Assembly: GCA_000333855.2 (NCBI GenBank)
Contig: CM007316.1
Span: 541,726 to 605,725, forward strand
Direction of reading: 5' to 3'
Origin: Endotrypanum monterogeii
Lineage: Eukaryota > Euglenozoa > Kinetoplastea > Trypanosomatida > Trypanosomatidae
DNA length: 64,000 bases
Part shown: positions 22,801 through 30,362 of the stretch, one piece after another
Layout of the letters: the number at the start of each line of letters is the position of its first letter
Position numbering within the stretch: position 1 is the stretch's first letter
Notes under the pieces: generated by a model
The model's database searches: none
What the model saw: the letters and a program-made list of their open reading frames with translations, nothing else
Told to the model about the DNA's origin: nothing
Made by a program: the position numbers and the translations under genes

Positions 22801-23445
22801 AAGGGCGCGATCCGCTGGCTGGACAGCATCGTCAAAGTACACCGTGACTTCTGAGAGCAGCTCAAATAGAGCGTTTAATAGTTTCACGAAGACATCGTTC
22901 TCGTTACTGTGCAGGGCCCGTGCCACGAAAAGGTAGCCCTCAAGAAGACGATCAGATGTGTCTTTCCATGATCGAAGTCGCGGGTCGTTGAGCACTGCGA
23001 GCACACTAAACAGAGTCAGACATCCATGAAGGGCAGCAGCAGGACAAACGACAGTGAATCTTAACAGGACAAGATAGAGGCGAAGCGCAGTGGCAACATG
23101 AGTCGCGTCCTTCACGTAGTTACGGCGATGATACAAGTGGAAAAGAACACCCCCTATATTCCATTGATGCTCAGCGGCGGGGGAGGCAAGAAAAAGAAAC
23201 ATGCGCAGCCGCCACAGCAGGCGCCACAGCGTCTCTGTCAGAGCCTCCGATACCTTTGCTTGAGGAGACAACGAGTTACTCAGTTGGTGCTGGAGCATTT
23301 TGATTTCTTCCCCAATACTGGCAAGTTCGTCTCGTATTCCTGTGGAAACGTTTCGGCTGGAGTGACTAGAGGATAAGGTACTCTCCTCGGTACGCCTCCG
23401 TGTGGGCGCTGGCATGAGGCGCTCATCATTGATGTCGTCCTCCAT
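13834..23445 (-). CDS. ATR: ATR-type PIKK checkpoint kinase
   Basis: A 3203-residue phosphatidylinositol 3-kinase-related protein kinase. The C-terminal kinase domain (about 2865-3115) has the ATR-like start SLQKPKRIWV, the lysine-region motif LCKAKDEPRKDIRMMEV, the catalytic loop GLGDRHAENLM (near 3038, DRHxxN) and the metal motif VDFACMFDKG (near 3058). ATR proteins have VDFNCLF here, whereas ATM and TOR differ. The extreme C-terminus is a clear FATC domain (LSLNVESQVAKLIHHSSD...SQMYIWWMAWI). Upstream residues are helical-repeat (HEAT/FAT) sequence. Known ATR senses RPA-coated single-stranded DNA with ATRIP and drives the replication checkpoint. It is longer than human ATR (2644 residues). 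A charged Ser/Glu/Arg-rich insert at about 875-940 contains a possible nuclear signal (RPSRRRKTDADNPTRGSK). All catalytic residues look intact. Starts at the first ATG of the frame. Confidence 0.93.
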   Translation of the reverse strand: MEDDINDERLMPAPTRRRTEESTLSSSHSSRNVSTGIRDELASIGEEIKMLQHQLSNSLSPQAKVSEALTETLWRLLWRLRMFLFLASPAAEHQWNIGGVLFHLYHRRNYVKDATHVATALRLYLVLLRFTVVCPAAALHGCLTLFSVLAVLNDPRLRSWKDTSDRLLEGYLFVARALHSNENDVFVKLLNALFELLSEVTVYFDDAVQPADRALFLSISVPPSAALYSQARGLLQSLASVKSELDSQRGPQLLQEVFSTRTCVETLYEARCIQACLLRLIVRLSEQRLLLSFSPERMGLICDVACHLVSGAVPGTEGGIVNPALHETGWDTLRHFTVVDNRMLPHTQGPLILAVLAAQWSRPNNSTCLSIFEVTIAERSLFDWCRALRRQELDALVLAAHHRSGTGPDGQGVMMEYLVQMWNVAVRWCRELFNIPETLGGDVTPHSLPSAQLINSAMNLLLEWVQFTKRLFRSTLEQTGAPSGSRPLEEQQLADLQCHHLQLLVNELSLSSITASLLCAQLPYFVVRPELAFLPTHILSFFDVPALSTCVGRAMDHAKNCVDVSAYRLVEANALAVLASLKRPSSNLRCDAAAFRMALTETIRVMQQHESPSYSLLVQSIILLLHAFPVDSMQSDAWKQESVVHAAQEIENWMNSRHNGTHVAVEVAAPLWHMFCREAATTMFRAGSGLGWSRRVLVVQPERMMSEKSAEVFLCRAAGLAEAVEHVLAEVIFPDETGMCPPTTHSRASFTSSFGSSLGSGESIMQAMRTYDIITGQLPVVMQLLNALNIFITSLRSGPQWWGCTVNCTGSMCFPRNAATVAMEKLFNIVANILVLLLDVKYRVAAFSLPTMEEGSQSLPTEATAVVPPSSASKKQLPQPTVVVDVDDEDGADNGEEEQGQKERPSRRRKTDADNPTRGSKTEKDAAKTTTGGGRDDSRQWQYLASKIQQLDKIVALNSSKLLPSLLDLVRCSECQGKSSGATLDAEEVPGEKGSMNRTQVGSGNSKSCTRRCAVLRLAHASLALSPPLSAHCVREFFHFDLLSPYDRADHMCYCALRELLLWSKQWTDDASMSLPRLTRFSGRERLLASIVASMGEAGTAHRAAGGKEILLLLWFGRRFFEGVRPRRATSNAALDKYEQLSLSDRSLELQECCMAASPRITEEGLLWLCLCFDLYTVYEGGGVTQDETALALMGLCIETARSVMSLFEWSATDLMRFRERPFVFSPFTKAIVDKEDCDLTAVLTLSLDMLGRYLVSAEECKLLCGTGTSAVAAPPSARGNDAIQAKLRHLMIQEKIPDWRVIAGALAYILYECGSGLATAQMQYFEEAMSYASKGVKDVPAMARSTIHFLAFHIMSLEADAQMLARDRRYHHRNITQCPLGGDTALQPIGSHLRATSSGLFDPCHYERKGEDAGAPEDGAVRSPRSTATSAPYLVEGKDGDALLNQDVLDGSAFSVFERALQQLVTLSEAAESASGVEESLRKPVTRAVAAEVLRKHMFAILDAVHKAIRIEPAVTYRNEGHSVAEKTKESSAFPGSRRTKCRWLLGLASFIRFMGPQTTPIALMLPTLLAHCARFPSLLSAVCIVWKELVFVCTNEYLTESAASIALSLVSLEQNSSLDVESKGLLLCTLRHLYTRTETAEFWDSYKVVLGTFSEVVRVTLHSRRPLESESAEEPRESRAHNAHVLLLGFASVMRSGSLQSTTIFLRALYQYLHAADEETRFHLSHAAADHPEVLQTLLRCTEADSESALFAMRCVSLLGAVHASNTSGITATQFTTKTPQKEGINLTNLSPVSVVSARSRTSWAQFFYLDVETVLNWRKFSFTLLQDYFPNVFASTADPVLHNCIAFAVQELIRASTRQERLLNKGVELRREDTVHLDELSRYIWWARLTPHVKQLLGGFTTTRYVLTVNWQTRLQNPEYTPSLDYRRWLFSFFNHLVMSCEGWFAEMVQPLRNVAKKNAPLVLYLLPYLVVHILESGKTEDVQYIEHEMRVVLESAAGDKQDPTSSIRSQRIYEVSPQSSSQKEPREHAHTVLTLLEDVEQLRWTLLRNRGRIACEFEPHEHAESLCMRLSDIYGDFLRNIPWSLRCQAALRTGSYIRALRSVECQPRIPELSSVVAAVPLQRIFAALNDRDSARSIHRASPGLSPEDTAFSLENNGDWLSALECSELVLQHCPQSGQHQLTALHCMNELGELYMTCRYAASLLASPSAMDREVPLRGATEDLGGAGLKGNSTCSELLSEMPHKKIAAIDASQLRHHVQAYANEAAWRLSQWDILLPSCSLAGSGPAPVGLVMPTVGTEDARFVSLSMPAACLHRALSGTLSLASVLRVTDKERAKVVSLLRIPCLEDLTAQAYKLTLLLHALGDVDAVCELCTSAFMTEGSEQGCPPGSSCMSQQSPPMKLPAHMLPSSVKDKIVHLLSERESYVEETIEAREPLLALHRLIYRELGMQQKVAETWIKQSELLHNSGLGEAALTAARQAAYESREHVTETSYYVLVANLLHDTQSPTPAIEFARECVANTRIPATTRAKLQVLLTNWLIETGSERPERIFAEYDKARELDSRSEMVHHQMALFYDHLHALTSNASEGAVAQVTAAATSLKSSSTEKVSAEDMLNAARKHQDEMVDSIRKWATRAIVHFGEALLRGVEKASVSLPRMLTLWLDSAIFLGHFLNTPAEKLDRTPSTVLAEMNNRIRGFMLSPDRPVISPAVVMTALPQLLSRLGHPVAAVRGVLTDIVLNLMGHFPQQCLWLVLPMVLSKGGSKTVVETQIIKPFADNPLNERVLRHAKIICDTLLTICTCPATTFSGEKGLSHLAPVQKINPMLASAKFIVPVLSNFTPDICAASTDHVFSTSPYFHHFDDRVVVMRSLQKPKRIWVHTNEGRQISFLCKAKDEPRKDIRMMEVAALMNSFFLSDPEAKRKRFSLRRYSITALSDDCGVIEWLNDTTPLATVATECYALDRSGVRFSSVKNWVALVNEKKITKMDLFTEYILPKAPPVMHQWLDRTFSSNQSWYEARTLFTQSTALWSIAGHIVGLGDRHAENLMIDTVCGELMHVDFACMFDKGEKLEVPEQVRFRLTQNLTDVMGVLGPYGPFQATCEVALRCQMKNKSAVMSIVETLLHEPLIEWRQSSRANSSGGPRQLMERVARRLDGFLDLYSAPPKRDTLSLNVESQVAKLIHHSSDLNNLSQMYIWWMAWI

Positions 23446-24097
23446 GGGACAGAGTGCTCGTCAGCCGCGAAATGCAGCGGGTCTCTGGCCAGGAGCGCAA
23501 GAACGCGGAGAATCGATTTTGTCCGATAAACTCACGCACGCTCCTCCCTTCGCGACCACGCTGACGCTACAAAATGCGACGTGTGAATAGTCACTTAAGG
23601 GAGGATGCAGGTGCGTGGATCCCACCGAGACCGCTGAGGTGGGAAGCTGACTATCAAGTGCAATCCCTCGCGGTACACACTCTGGAGCAGGAAGAAAAAG
23701 GTGAAGAGGGAGTTACGACTCTGAAGGGTGGTAGGAGAAAGGAAGGGGGCCGCCAAAAAGAAACGCAATAGCGGAGCAGAGAATATGATCGGAATAACAC
23801 CGAGAAATGCAACCAACGCACGCAATTGCCTACACCGTGTAGGACTGGGGAATCCACGATTCAGTATCCAGAACTCTGCAACGGGGAGCGGGAGCGGGGG
23901 GAGGGGGGGGGGACCTCGAATCCATCAAAATGGGGCTGTTTCACACCGAAATCAGCGCCTCTGCATTCCCTGTGAGTCAGGGAGGAAAGTGTAACGATAG
24001 CTCTCTTTTGGTGATAAATCAACTGCTGCCGGTGCACAAAGGAGGTAGAGTGAGCAGAAAAGTGCAAGTTACCTCCCACGTGAAGGTATCAGCATGT

Positions 24098-24101
<4 letters not shown>

Positions 24102-24141
<40 letters not shown>
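24102..24141. repeat. (TA)n microsatellite beside gap
   Basis: Forty bases of uninterrupted TA that end in a 10-N gap. Its true length is unknown because the assembly breaks inside it. Confidence 0.9.
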
Positions 24142-24151
24142 NNNNNNNNNN
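24142..24151. other. Assembly gap (10 N)
   Basis: Ten N directly after a (TA)n tract. The sequence after it (24152-24243) is a noisy copy of the sequence before the tract, so the gap probably has no true extent. Confidence 0.95.
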
Positions 24152-24235
24152 ACCAAACGGAACGGTAAGGAAGTAGGAGTACGACGAAAGTAGTACGAAC
24201 GTTACCGTTACCCTACCGTCGTAGGTAGTACAGAC

Positions 24236-24243
<8 letters not shown>
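24152..24243. repeat. Degraded duplicate of 24035-24101
   Basis: This 92-base block lines up with the clean flank at about 24035-24101 once scattered one- to three-base insertions are allowed. Shared anchors include GTTACC, a GGTA near the middle, and an AGCATGTCAACATATA-like end (here AGACATAGTCACATATA). Both copies run straight into a (TA)n tract. Most likely an uncorrected long-read or gap-edge artefact. Confidence 0.7.

Positions 24244-24283
<40 letters not shown>
24244..24283. repeat. (TA)n microsatellite, probable second copy of the same locus
   Basis: Forty bases of TA that follow the degraded flank copy. Probably the same genomic repeat as 24102-24141, represented twice. Confidence 0.85.
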
Positions 24284-24286
<3 letters not shown>

Positions 24287-25328
24287 GGGAGAAGAAAGAG
24301 GTGAGAAGGAAAAAAAGTGCCTGATATAGACGTCATGACGTGAGTGAAGCAACCCAAACGATACGATTCCGAGTATTGTATCCAAAAGGAATCGGCAATA
24401 CAACATTCTCCCCATTCAGTTTTCCTACATTGTTTCTTTTTTTTCCCCCCAAACACTGCGACCGCTGCGACAGTGCTGGGAGGGTTTTTTTCTGAATTTG
24501 TGCGGGTACGCATAATGGAAAAGAAAGCGCAAAAGGGTTGTTTGGCTGTGAGGCTGGAAAGCCTCTCCTCCTCTCCCCCCCCCAAAAAAAAATGTATAGG
24601 TTTTCACCGATCTTTACACGAAGTTGTCCATCTTTTTTTTTATTTCATCGGTGACATTCACAACAAACGATGTTCAAGAGACCATCCACCCTGTCGCACA
24701 TACACACGAAGTCCAAGGAGATAAAAAAACAAAAAAGGCCAGAACGAATTTGACACTTTTGAAAGGCGGAAGCCGAAACGCATAACGTCTGAAGGGCGGC
24801 CGCTCCGTGTGCTTCAACACACACACACACACGCCTCATGTGACGTGTGAGGCAAACGCTTTGTTGTGACGAGAAAAAGTGAGGGGGAGGGGGGGGGCGG
24901 TGATTTGAATCCGCCGAATCAGAAAAGCGACACAAATCTTGCACGGAACGCCTTTTCCTTTTTTTTTTTTTTGCCTCCCTGCCGTCTCACTCGAGTTCTT
25001 TTTTTCAAGGGAAAAATGGCAGCAAAGTCGCCTGGCTAAAATCGTTGATCGCGTTTATTTGTGTGCGTATTGCACAGCAAATAAATGAGCAAGACCAGCG
25101 TCAGCTAAGGGTACCGAAAGTAAGGATCTTGTGAAAGAGGGACGTGAGTCTCCATCCGAAGCAAGTAAAAGCGAGCGTCGAGCAAAAAGAAAGAAGAAAC
25201 ATAATAATAATAAAAAGAGGGCTTGCGATCCCGTACAGTTCTAGGGAGAGTCAGATAAAGAAGAAGAAGGGTAAAAAGAGCTTAAAACACACAACTACGC
25301 GAGCCGTTCAGGTACAGAAGTAAGGAAC

Positions 25329-25355
25329 ATATATATATATATATATATATATATA
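25329..25355. repeat. (TA)n microsatellite
   Basis: About 27 bases of TA followed by GATATATATGG, downstream of the IFT54 stop codon. Confidence 0.9.
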
Positions 25356-25588
25356 GATATATATGGAAAGAACGAATGGCATCGCCTATGCTCAGTTGTC
25401 CGACTTGATAAGCTCTAGAGAGGATTACGTGTTTTGCCTTTCATGTAGCGCATATAATCTTTTCTCGAATTCCCTATGACCTTCTACAGTCACCAAAAAC
25501 ATTTTCCGGGATGTCAGGAGGAAGAAGAGGAGCGGGGTGGAAGTCCGCCTCCCACGGAGGTTGAGAATCGTTTGCACAAAAGTCGACT

Positions 25589-26428
25589 TCAGCTAACGAG
25601 ATCTTCAAGTTTGCCAATAATGCCATCATTCTCGCTCAGCAGCTCCCGCACCATCTTGATGGTCTCGATCTGCCGGTCAATGGCCGTTTCCAGTACCTCC
25701 GAAGGCATCTGCGAGGGTTGCGTCTCCACCTGGGGGTTTGAAAGTTCTTTCCACATGCGAGCAATGCTCTCACCCTCTTTTCGAACATCTACCTCATCAG
25801 ATGGTTTCAAATCCATGGAGTAGCTGCTCAACTTGTGGTCGAATTTCGTGGCCGCGTTGAAGGCCGCGTTGCGAGAGCTAAGATAAGCCGTCGGATCGGA
25901 TAAACTCGACTTTTTTTGAGCGAGACTGGTGGGCGACGGAAGCTGCTCGGTGTCGTGAGTATACTGCGGCGAGGATGAAGTTGCCGCCTCTGAGGAAGAG
26001 CTGGGCATTGAAAGGGTGCTTTTAGCTTTTGAGGTGGAGACCGCTTGGGCAGATTTGTCTTGCTGCGCGTAACCGACCCCAGCAGCGAGGTATTGAAGAA
26101 AAACGTTCGTCTTCTCGGGCTCATGCCCGGCCACGATTTTCTTTGGGTTGACGTCTAGCTGCACATTCATGAGTTTGTTGATGTACTGAATCAGCGATGT
26201 CAAGTAATCAATTTTTTTCTCCTTGGTGTCTACTTGAGCAGAGATACAGAGATGAGACGGAATAACATGGTCGTACGCTGCAAACCGTGTATCGATGTTG
26301 CAGACAATATCGTGAATAAAGCGAAACGGTGGCTTCTTCAAAAGCTTGGGCGTCAGCTCGGGCGCCGGAAGCTGCAGTGGCTGGAAGGCCGCGATGGTGG
26401 CGGACCAGAAATCAACTTCGTCACCCAT
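25589..26428 (-). CDS. IFT54: IFT54 (TRAF3IP1/DYF-11-like), IFT-B subunit
   Basis: A 279-residue protein. Residues 1-120 match the calponin-homology-like N-terminal domain of IFT54/TRAF3IP1: KLLKKPPFRFIHDIV (29-42), KEKKIDYLTSLIQYIN (69-84) and the hallmark PKKIVAGHEPEKTNVFLQ (95-112). The middle is Ser/Lys-rich and probably disordered. The last 70 residues (EGESIARMWKEL, AIDRQIETIKMVRELLSEN) form the C-terminal coiled coil that in other species pairs with IFT20. IFT54 belongs to the intraflagellar transport B complex and its N-terminal domain binds tubulin, fitting a flagellate. The human protein is 691 residues, and the Lys/Glu-rich linker is much shorter here. The start is the first ATG, and both conserved ends are present, so this is not a truncation. 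Confidence 0.9.
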   Translation of the reverse strand: MGDEVDFWSATIAAFQPLQLPAPELTPKLLKKPPFRFIHDIVCNIDTRFAAYDHVIPSHLCISAQVDTKEKKIDYLTSLIQYINKLMNVQLDVNPKKIVAGHEPEKTNVFLQYLAAGVGYAQQDKSAQAVSTSKAKSTLSMPSSSSEAATSSSPQYTHDTEQLPSPTSLAQKKSSLSDPTAYLSSRNAAFNAATKFDHKLSSYSMDLKPSDEVDVRKEGESIARMWKELSNPQVETQPSQMPSEVLETAIDRQIETIKMVRELLSENDGIIGKLEDLVS

Positions 26429-26492
26429 TCCTGCTTTGCAGTCTTGAAGTTAGCAGTACCACAAATATGGTAAGGATATAGCGATGTACACA

Positions 26493-26495
<3 letters not shown>

Positions 26496-26523
<28 letters not shown>
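26496..26523. repeat. (TA)n microsatellite
   Basis: Twenty-eight bases of TA about 70 bases upstream of the IFT54 start codon, so probably within or next to its 5' untranslated region. Confidence 0.9.
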
Positions 26524-26526
<3 letters not shown>

Positions 26527-27025
26527 TTGGAGTCAATAATGCTCACTGAACAGAGGAGTTTCGAGTTAGTCAGGGAGGAAAGAGGGAAAATTATTGACTT
26601 TTTGTGAACGTGCGGTGTTCCGAGATTTATCCTCAGCAGCAACACTGGTACAGATCAGCCATAGCAGGTAGAACCAAATATTATCCGCGCACCGAAGCGA
26701 CCATCACGTGTCAAATGTTTATTTTTTGTGCGGGGGGAGGGGTTCGGGGGGAAGGACAAAAGAGTTGAAAAGAGGAGGCCGACTAGACATCTGCGGACCA
26801 CTGTGAAGGCTACCCAGACGGCCACCGCGCCCCTAGCTCGCATCACTCGCTCATTCATCAGCGATGGGTCCTCCAGATAACCAATGTTTATCACCCTCTC
26901 CTTTCTCTCCATTCATGTGGGTTCCACTCTTTCTGATTTACAGGGGGTAGCGGCGTGATTCGCCTTTGTTTTTATCTCACAGATGATACCTGCAGCATCA
27001 CCATCCTCGCTCGCCCCTTAGTGTA

Positions 27026-27028
<3 letters not shown>

Positions 27029-27063
<35 letters not shown>
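27029..27063. repeat. (TA)n microsatellite
   Basis: Thirty-five bases of TA in the spacer between IFT54 and the mitochondrial-protein gene. Confidence 0.9.
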
Positions 27064-27067
<4 letters not shown>

Positions 27068-28373
27068 TCTGAATGCTGAAGCACTTTGTGATATTGTTAT
27101 CTTCTGTGAATGGTGCGACCTTAACGAACAAAGAAACAACAAAATAAAGACTAGAGGTAAGCTAATAGAGGGAAGAAGGAAGGGAGGGAGGGGGCAGCAG
27201 TTTTATACGTGAAAAAAAAAAACATTTCACAGCACTGATCGATCCCCCACCACCCCCTCACTTCCACCGAGTGTCACACACTGACAACACAGCACATTCC
27301 ATATAATTGACTGCCTATGTCTCATGTGAACCCCTTCTCCCTGCCGCCCTCTCCGAGTAATTTTTCCTGATGATACCACACCGCACACCCGAGTTCGAAC
27401 CCCTCTACTTCACACATCAACATATACGGGCAGAGAACATCGTCTTTACATATCCACTTCCAGGTCCCAATTGTGTGATGCGGAACGGCACTTGGGATAC
27501 CTCAAAGAAATGATCGATACTTTCGTCATGGCTGAAGAGCCCTTGTCTTCTAGCCGCCTCATAGCTCGCCCCATGCTCAACACACTCACACCGACATCGT
27601 TTAGGTACTGCTATCACGTACCTCATTTCTTTGCCTACCACATGGGGGGACAAGTACGTGTTTGTCAGGGGCCAATGTTATAGGAAACATCTTTAGATGT
27701 TACGAGGTGCATCCACAATGATCAGTATTGGTGTCTTTTCCATGTCGTATGGATGCCGAAGCCTATGATCACCGCAGGTGGTCATGTCCGTCGCAAAAAA
27801 TGTGGAAGTGGGAGTGGTGAAGAGGGGGTATGTCGCTTTTCAGACACAATAGGCGCTAACGGCCTTCTTTCTCGCTCCCCTCCGCCCACATATACACAAA
27901 AATAAAAAATAAAACATTCGATGCTTTCACGTTTGCCACCCACGCCCCCTCAGTCATGAGGAAATCGAGGCAGCAGTGGGACAAAAGGCAAGGGCGATGG
28001 TGCACCGTTGGTATTGATCAGATTATTTTTTGTTCTTCAGGAGAGCAATTGCTACCTAACCCTTCTTCATAACAGCCACACGCCAGGATACTCTTTTTTT
28101 TTTTTTTGTGGAGCGTATCCACCAATGCATCAGGTGGACTACGACGGAGTTGTATATACCGTGCCTGGAACAATCGTATAGCGAAGTCCTTTGCGTGCAG
28201 GCGCTGAAACAGACGAGCAGTCGATTCACTGTAGGGTGGTCCAAAAAAAAAAAAACACACACAATCGAGGGGGATGACTATGACTGAGGGCAGCGATCGA
28301 AATGTCATTTTTTTTTTAAAGGCTCAAAGGTCCCCCCCCACCGCTCCCTCCACCTCCCTGGCTGTAGCATCCG

Positions 28374-30362
28374 TTACGTTTGTGTGCTTTTCAGGGAAGC
28401 CTCATTTATTTGAGCGGAGGAGGCAGCGGTACCCGATTCCTCTGTGCTAGATACTGGCGACTCGACAATGCGACCGCTCCCGGTGATCTGTTTGAACTCC
28501 TCCAGGTTTCGCGTCTCGTCGGGCAGCCCTAGAACCGCATTCAGTGAGAATCGACTCTCCAGCCGACGCTGTTGAGTCTTCGGCAGAAGACGGTTCACGG
28601 TCGCGTTGTGCGACACCGGAACAAACAGTGTACTGGCACCGACGCCAAGTAGTTTCACGCCCATGTTGCGAATCGCCAGGTGCGTGTCATGCGTTCGCAC
28701 CGACAACCACGACTGAAACTCCGGGTTCTCCTTCTTGAGGTAGTTCATCTCGCGCAGCTTGTTCACGATGGCGCAGAGACTGAAGGGAGCGTCCTTTCCC
28801 AGCCAGTGATCCTGAAGCGCATCAATGGGGGTGTAGTGGGGGTACATTTGCTCATCAACGCCCAACCACCCTTTCAACGCGTGCGTGAAACCAATGTCGT
28901 CCTCCGATTTGACCTTTGCGGTTCGCATCAGCTGCGAAGGCCGGTAAAATTCTTTCATCGGTCGCGACAACAGACGGTGGACCGCCCGCAGGACAATGAA
29001 GGAGAAACTGTGAGCGGATATAGCGATCTCGTATGTGCCTTCAGGATCCTGGAAATCCAACTCACTGAATTCAGGATCCATGAGGGCCGGATGGTACCCC
29101 CAGGTGCTCATCCCCTCCTTTTCCAACGATGCCTCGTACTCATCCTTCTCCTCTTTCCGCTGAAATTTGTTGTACTTTTCGGGTGGGCGGAAAGCCACGT
29201 ACACGTCGGAGGTGTAGCGCGAGCGCTTACGGAACGTGAGATCCCGGGTGCAGCCAACGCCGTCGTCAAACCGAATCGTGCGATGCACATCAGACCGCCC
29301 CAGACACGCCCCAATGGCAGCCAAGAGATCGGTGAAACCCTCCGAGTACGAGACATCATTCCGTGCTGACCACACCAAGTCGCGCGTCCCGGTCTTCTTT
29401 ACCGTAAAGTAAAACGATATAGTGAAAAGCTCCTCGGGGCGGTGGTTGTCCAGCTCAATGACGCAATCCATGCATTCGATCTCCTCCCCCAATTCTTTCC
29501 ACGTGAGATGCTTTGGTGTTTTTTTGAATTTGCACTCGAACATCAGCTTATGCTTCCACATCTCCTCCTCCTCGTAGGGCACGAGTGCCTCGTCTACGTT
29601 TTTGAGGTCTTCAACCATTTCGCTCTCGACCTCATCGATCCGGCGGAAGTCAACCGTTTTTTTCGCGTCGTCGAGCACCTCATCTACTGACCACAGTCCT
29701 GCTGCCCGGAGAGGCCCATAGTCCGGCACCATCGGGCCGTCTTGTGGTCGAGCCGCCGTCTTGAGGTCCTTCAGGGTCTCGGTATGCGATGATACATTGT
29801 CCTTGATATTAACGGTGGTCAGCGGCGACGATGCAGCGTTGTTTGCATCGCTGGGGCCCACATCAGCGCCGCTGCTGCGTAGAGGGAGAGTGGAGTATTT
29901 TTTTCGAAATGTGCTGAATGAAGATTTTGTGCTCGGGGGGGACGCCGTAGCGGACGTTGCCACGCCACTCGGAACTTTGTCGGCCTCGGTGATAATGGTG
30001 TGACTGTACAGCGACGAGTTAGCACTCAGCACATCTCGCCTGTTGTCAGCCTTTTTCTGGTCTAACGACGAGGCAAAAGAAGACCCGCAATTGGCCGTGG
30101 AAGAAGCCCCTACAGCAGCACCCTCGTCCCCGTCAAGAGAGCTCTGCGACTTCAATGACTGCGAAGCGGATACGGGCAGGTGCGCTTGTAGGCCAGCTCG
30201 CGACGGTGTTGGCGATGAGGGAGTCCAGCTTTTTTCAAGCAGCGCGCCGGTGCTTCGAAAAAAACGACGCGTTGCAAGGGCAGCAGTTGTGTCGCGGACA
30301 AGGACGCGTTGTCCGTGTAGCAACGATAGCACTGATGCGTAAGCTTGCATGATGGAAAGCAA
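28374..30362 (-). CDS. Probable mitochondrial protein of unknown function
   Basis: A 662-residue protein I do not recognise. The N-terminus (MLSIMQAYASVLSLLHGQRVL, then ALATRRFFRSTGALL) is hydrophobic and basic without acids for its first 20 residues, like a mitochondrial presequence; Met5 is an alternative start. Residues up to about 190 are Ser/Thr-rich and probably disordered. The compact part begins near 210 (MVPDYGPLRAAGLWSVDEVL) and includes WKELGEEIECMDCVIELDNH, TISFYFTVKKTGTRDLVW and DGVGCTRDLTFRKRSRYTSD, which look like alternating beta strands, then a helical C-terminal half (FSFIVLRAVHRLLSRPMKEF). The style fits kinetoplastid-specific mitochondrial proteins of the RNA-editing or ribosome machinery, but I cannot assign it. 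The C-terminal tail is Ser/Thr-rich. Confidence 0.8.
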   Translation of the reverse strand: MLSIMQAYASVLSLLHGQRVLVRDTTAALATRRFFRSTGALLEKSWTPSSPTPSRAGLQAHLPVSASQSLKSQSSLDGDEGAAVGASSTANCGSSFASSLDQKKADNRRDVLSANSSLYSHTIITEADKVPSGVATSATASPPSTKSSFSTFRKKYSTLPLRSSGADVGPSDANNAASSPLTTVNIKDNVSSHTETLKDLKTAARPQDGPMVPDYGPLRAAGLWSVDEVLDDAKKTVDFRRIDEVESEMVEDLKNVDEALVPYEEEEMWKHKLMFECKFKKTPKHLTWKELGEEIECMDCVIELDNHRPEELFTISFYFTVKKTGTRDLVWSARNDVSYSEGFTDLLAAIGACLGRSDVHRTIRFDDGVGCTRDLTFRKRSRYTSDVYVAFRPPEKYNKFQRKEEKDEYEASLEKEGMSTWGYHPALMDPEFSELDFQDPEGTYEIAISAHSFSFIVLRAVHRLLSRPMKEFYRPSQLMRTAKVKSEDDIGFTHALKGWLGVDEQMYPHYTPIDALQDHWLGKDAPFSLCAIVNKLREMNYLKKENPEFQSWLSVRTHDTHLAIRNMGVKLLGVGASTLFVPVSHNATVNRLLPKTQQRRLESRFSLNAVLGLPDETRNLEEFKQITGSGRIVESPVSSTEESGTAASSAQINEASLKSTQT

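Larger units (their letters stand above)
23446..25588. other. Spacer upstream of ATR containing an assembly gap
   Basis: No gene seen. It holds three (TA)n tracts (24102-24141, 24244-24283, 25329-25355), a 10-N gap (24142-24151), a degraded copy of flanking sequence (24152-24243), a (CA)n tract near 24816-24832 and a T14 run near 24959. The minus strand between 23680 and 23775 is pyrimidine-rich and may carry the ATR splice signal. Confidence 0.55.
26429..28373. other. Spacer upstream of IFT54
   Basis: No convincing gene. It holds (TA)n tracts at 26496-26523 (about 70 bases upstream of the IFT54 start) and 27029-27063, and an A11 run near 27213. Between 27417 and 28308 the composition is more even, and short frames appear on both strands (for example 28018-28308 minus), but none resembles a known protein. 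This part is the 3' flank of the mitochondrial-protein gene. Confidence 0.5.

Noticed and set aside
24089..24415. Frames across the 10-N gap near ATR
   Set aside because: They are made of Ile-Tyr repeats from (TA)n and untranslated N.
27385..27410. GAGTTCGAACCCC, resembling a tRNA B box
   Set aside because: The T stem does not pair and no A box or acceptor stem is found at the proper distance.
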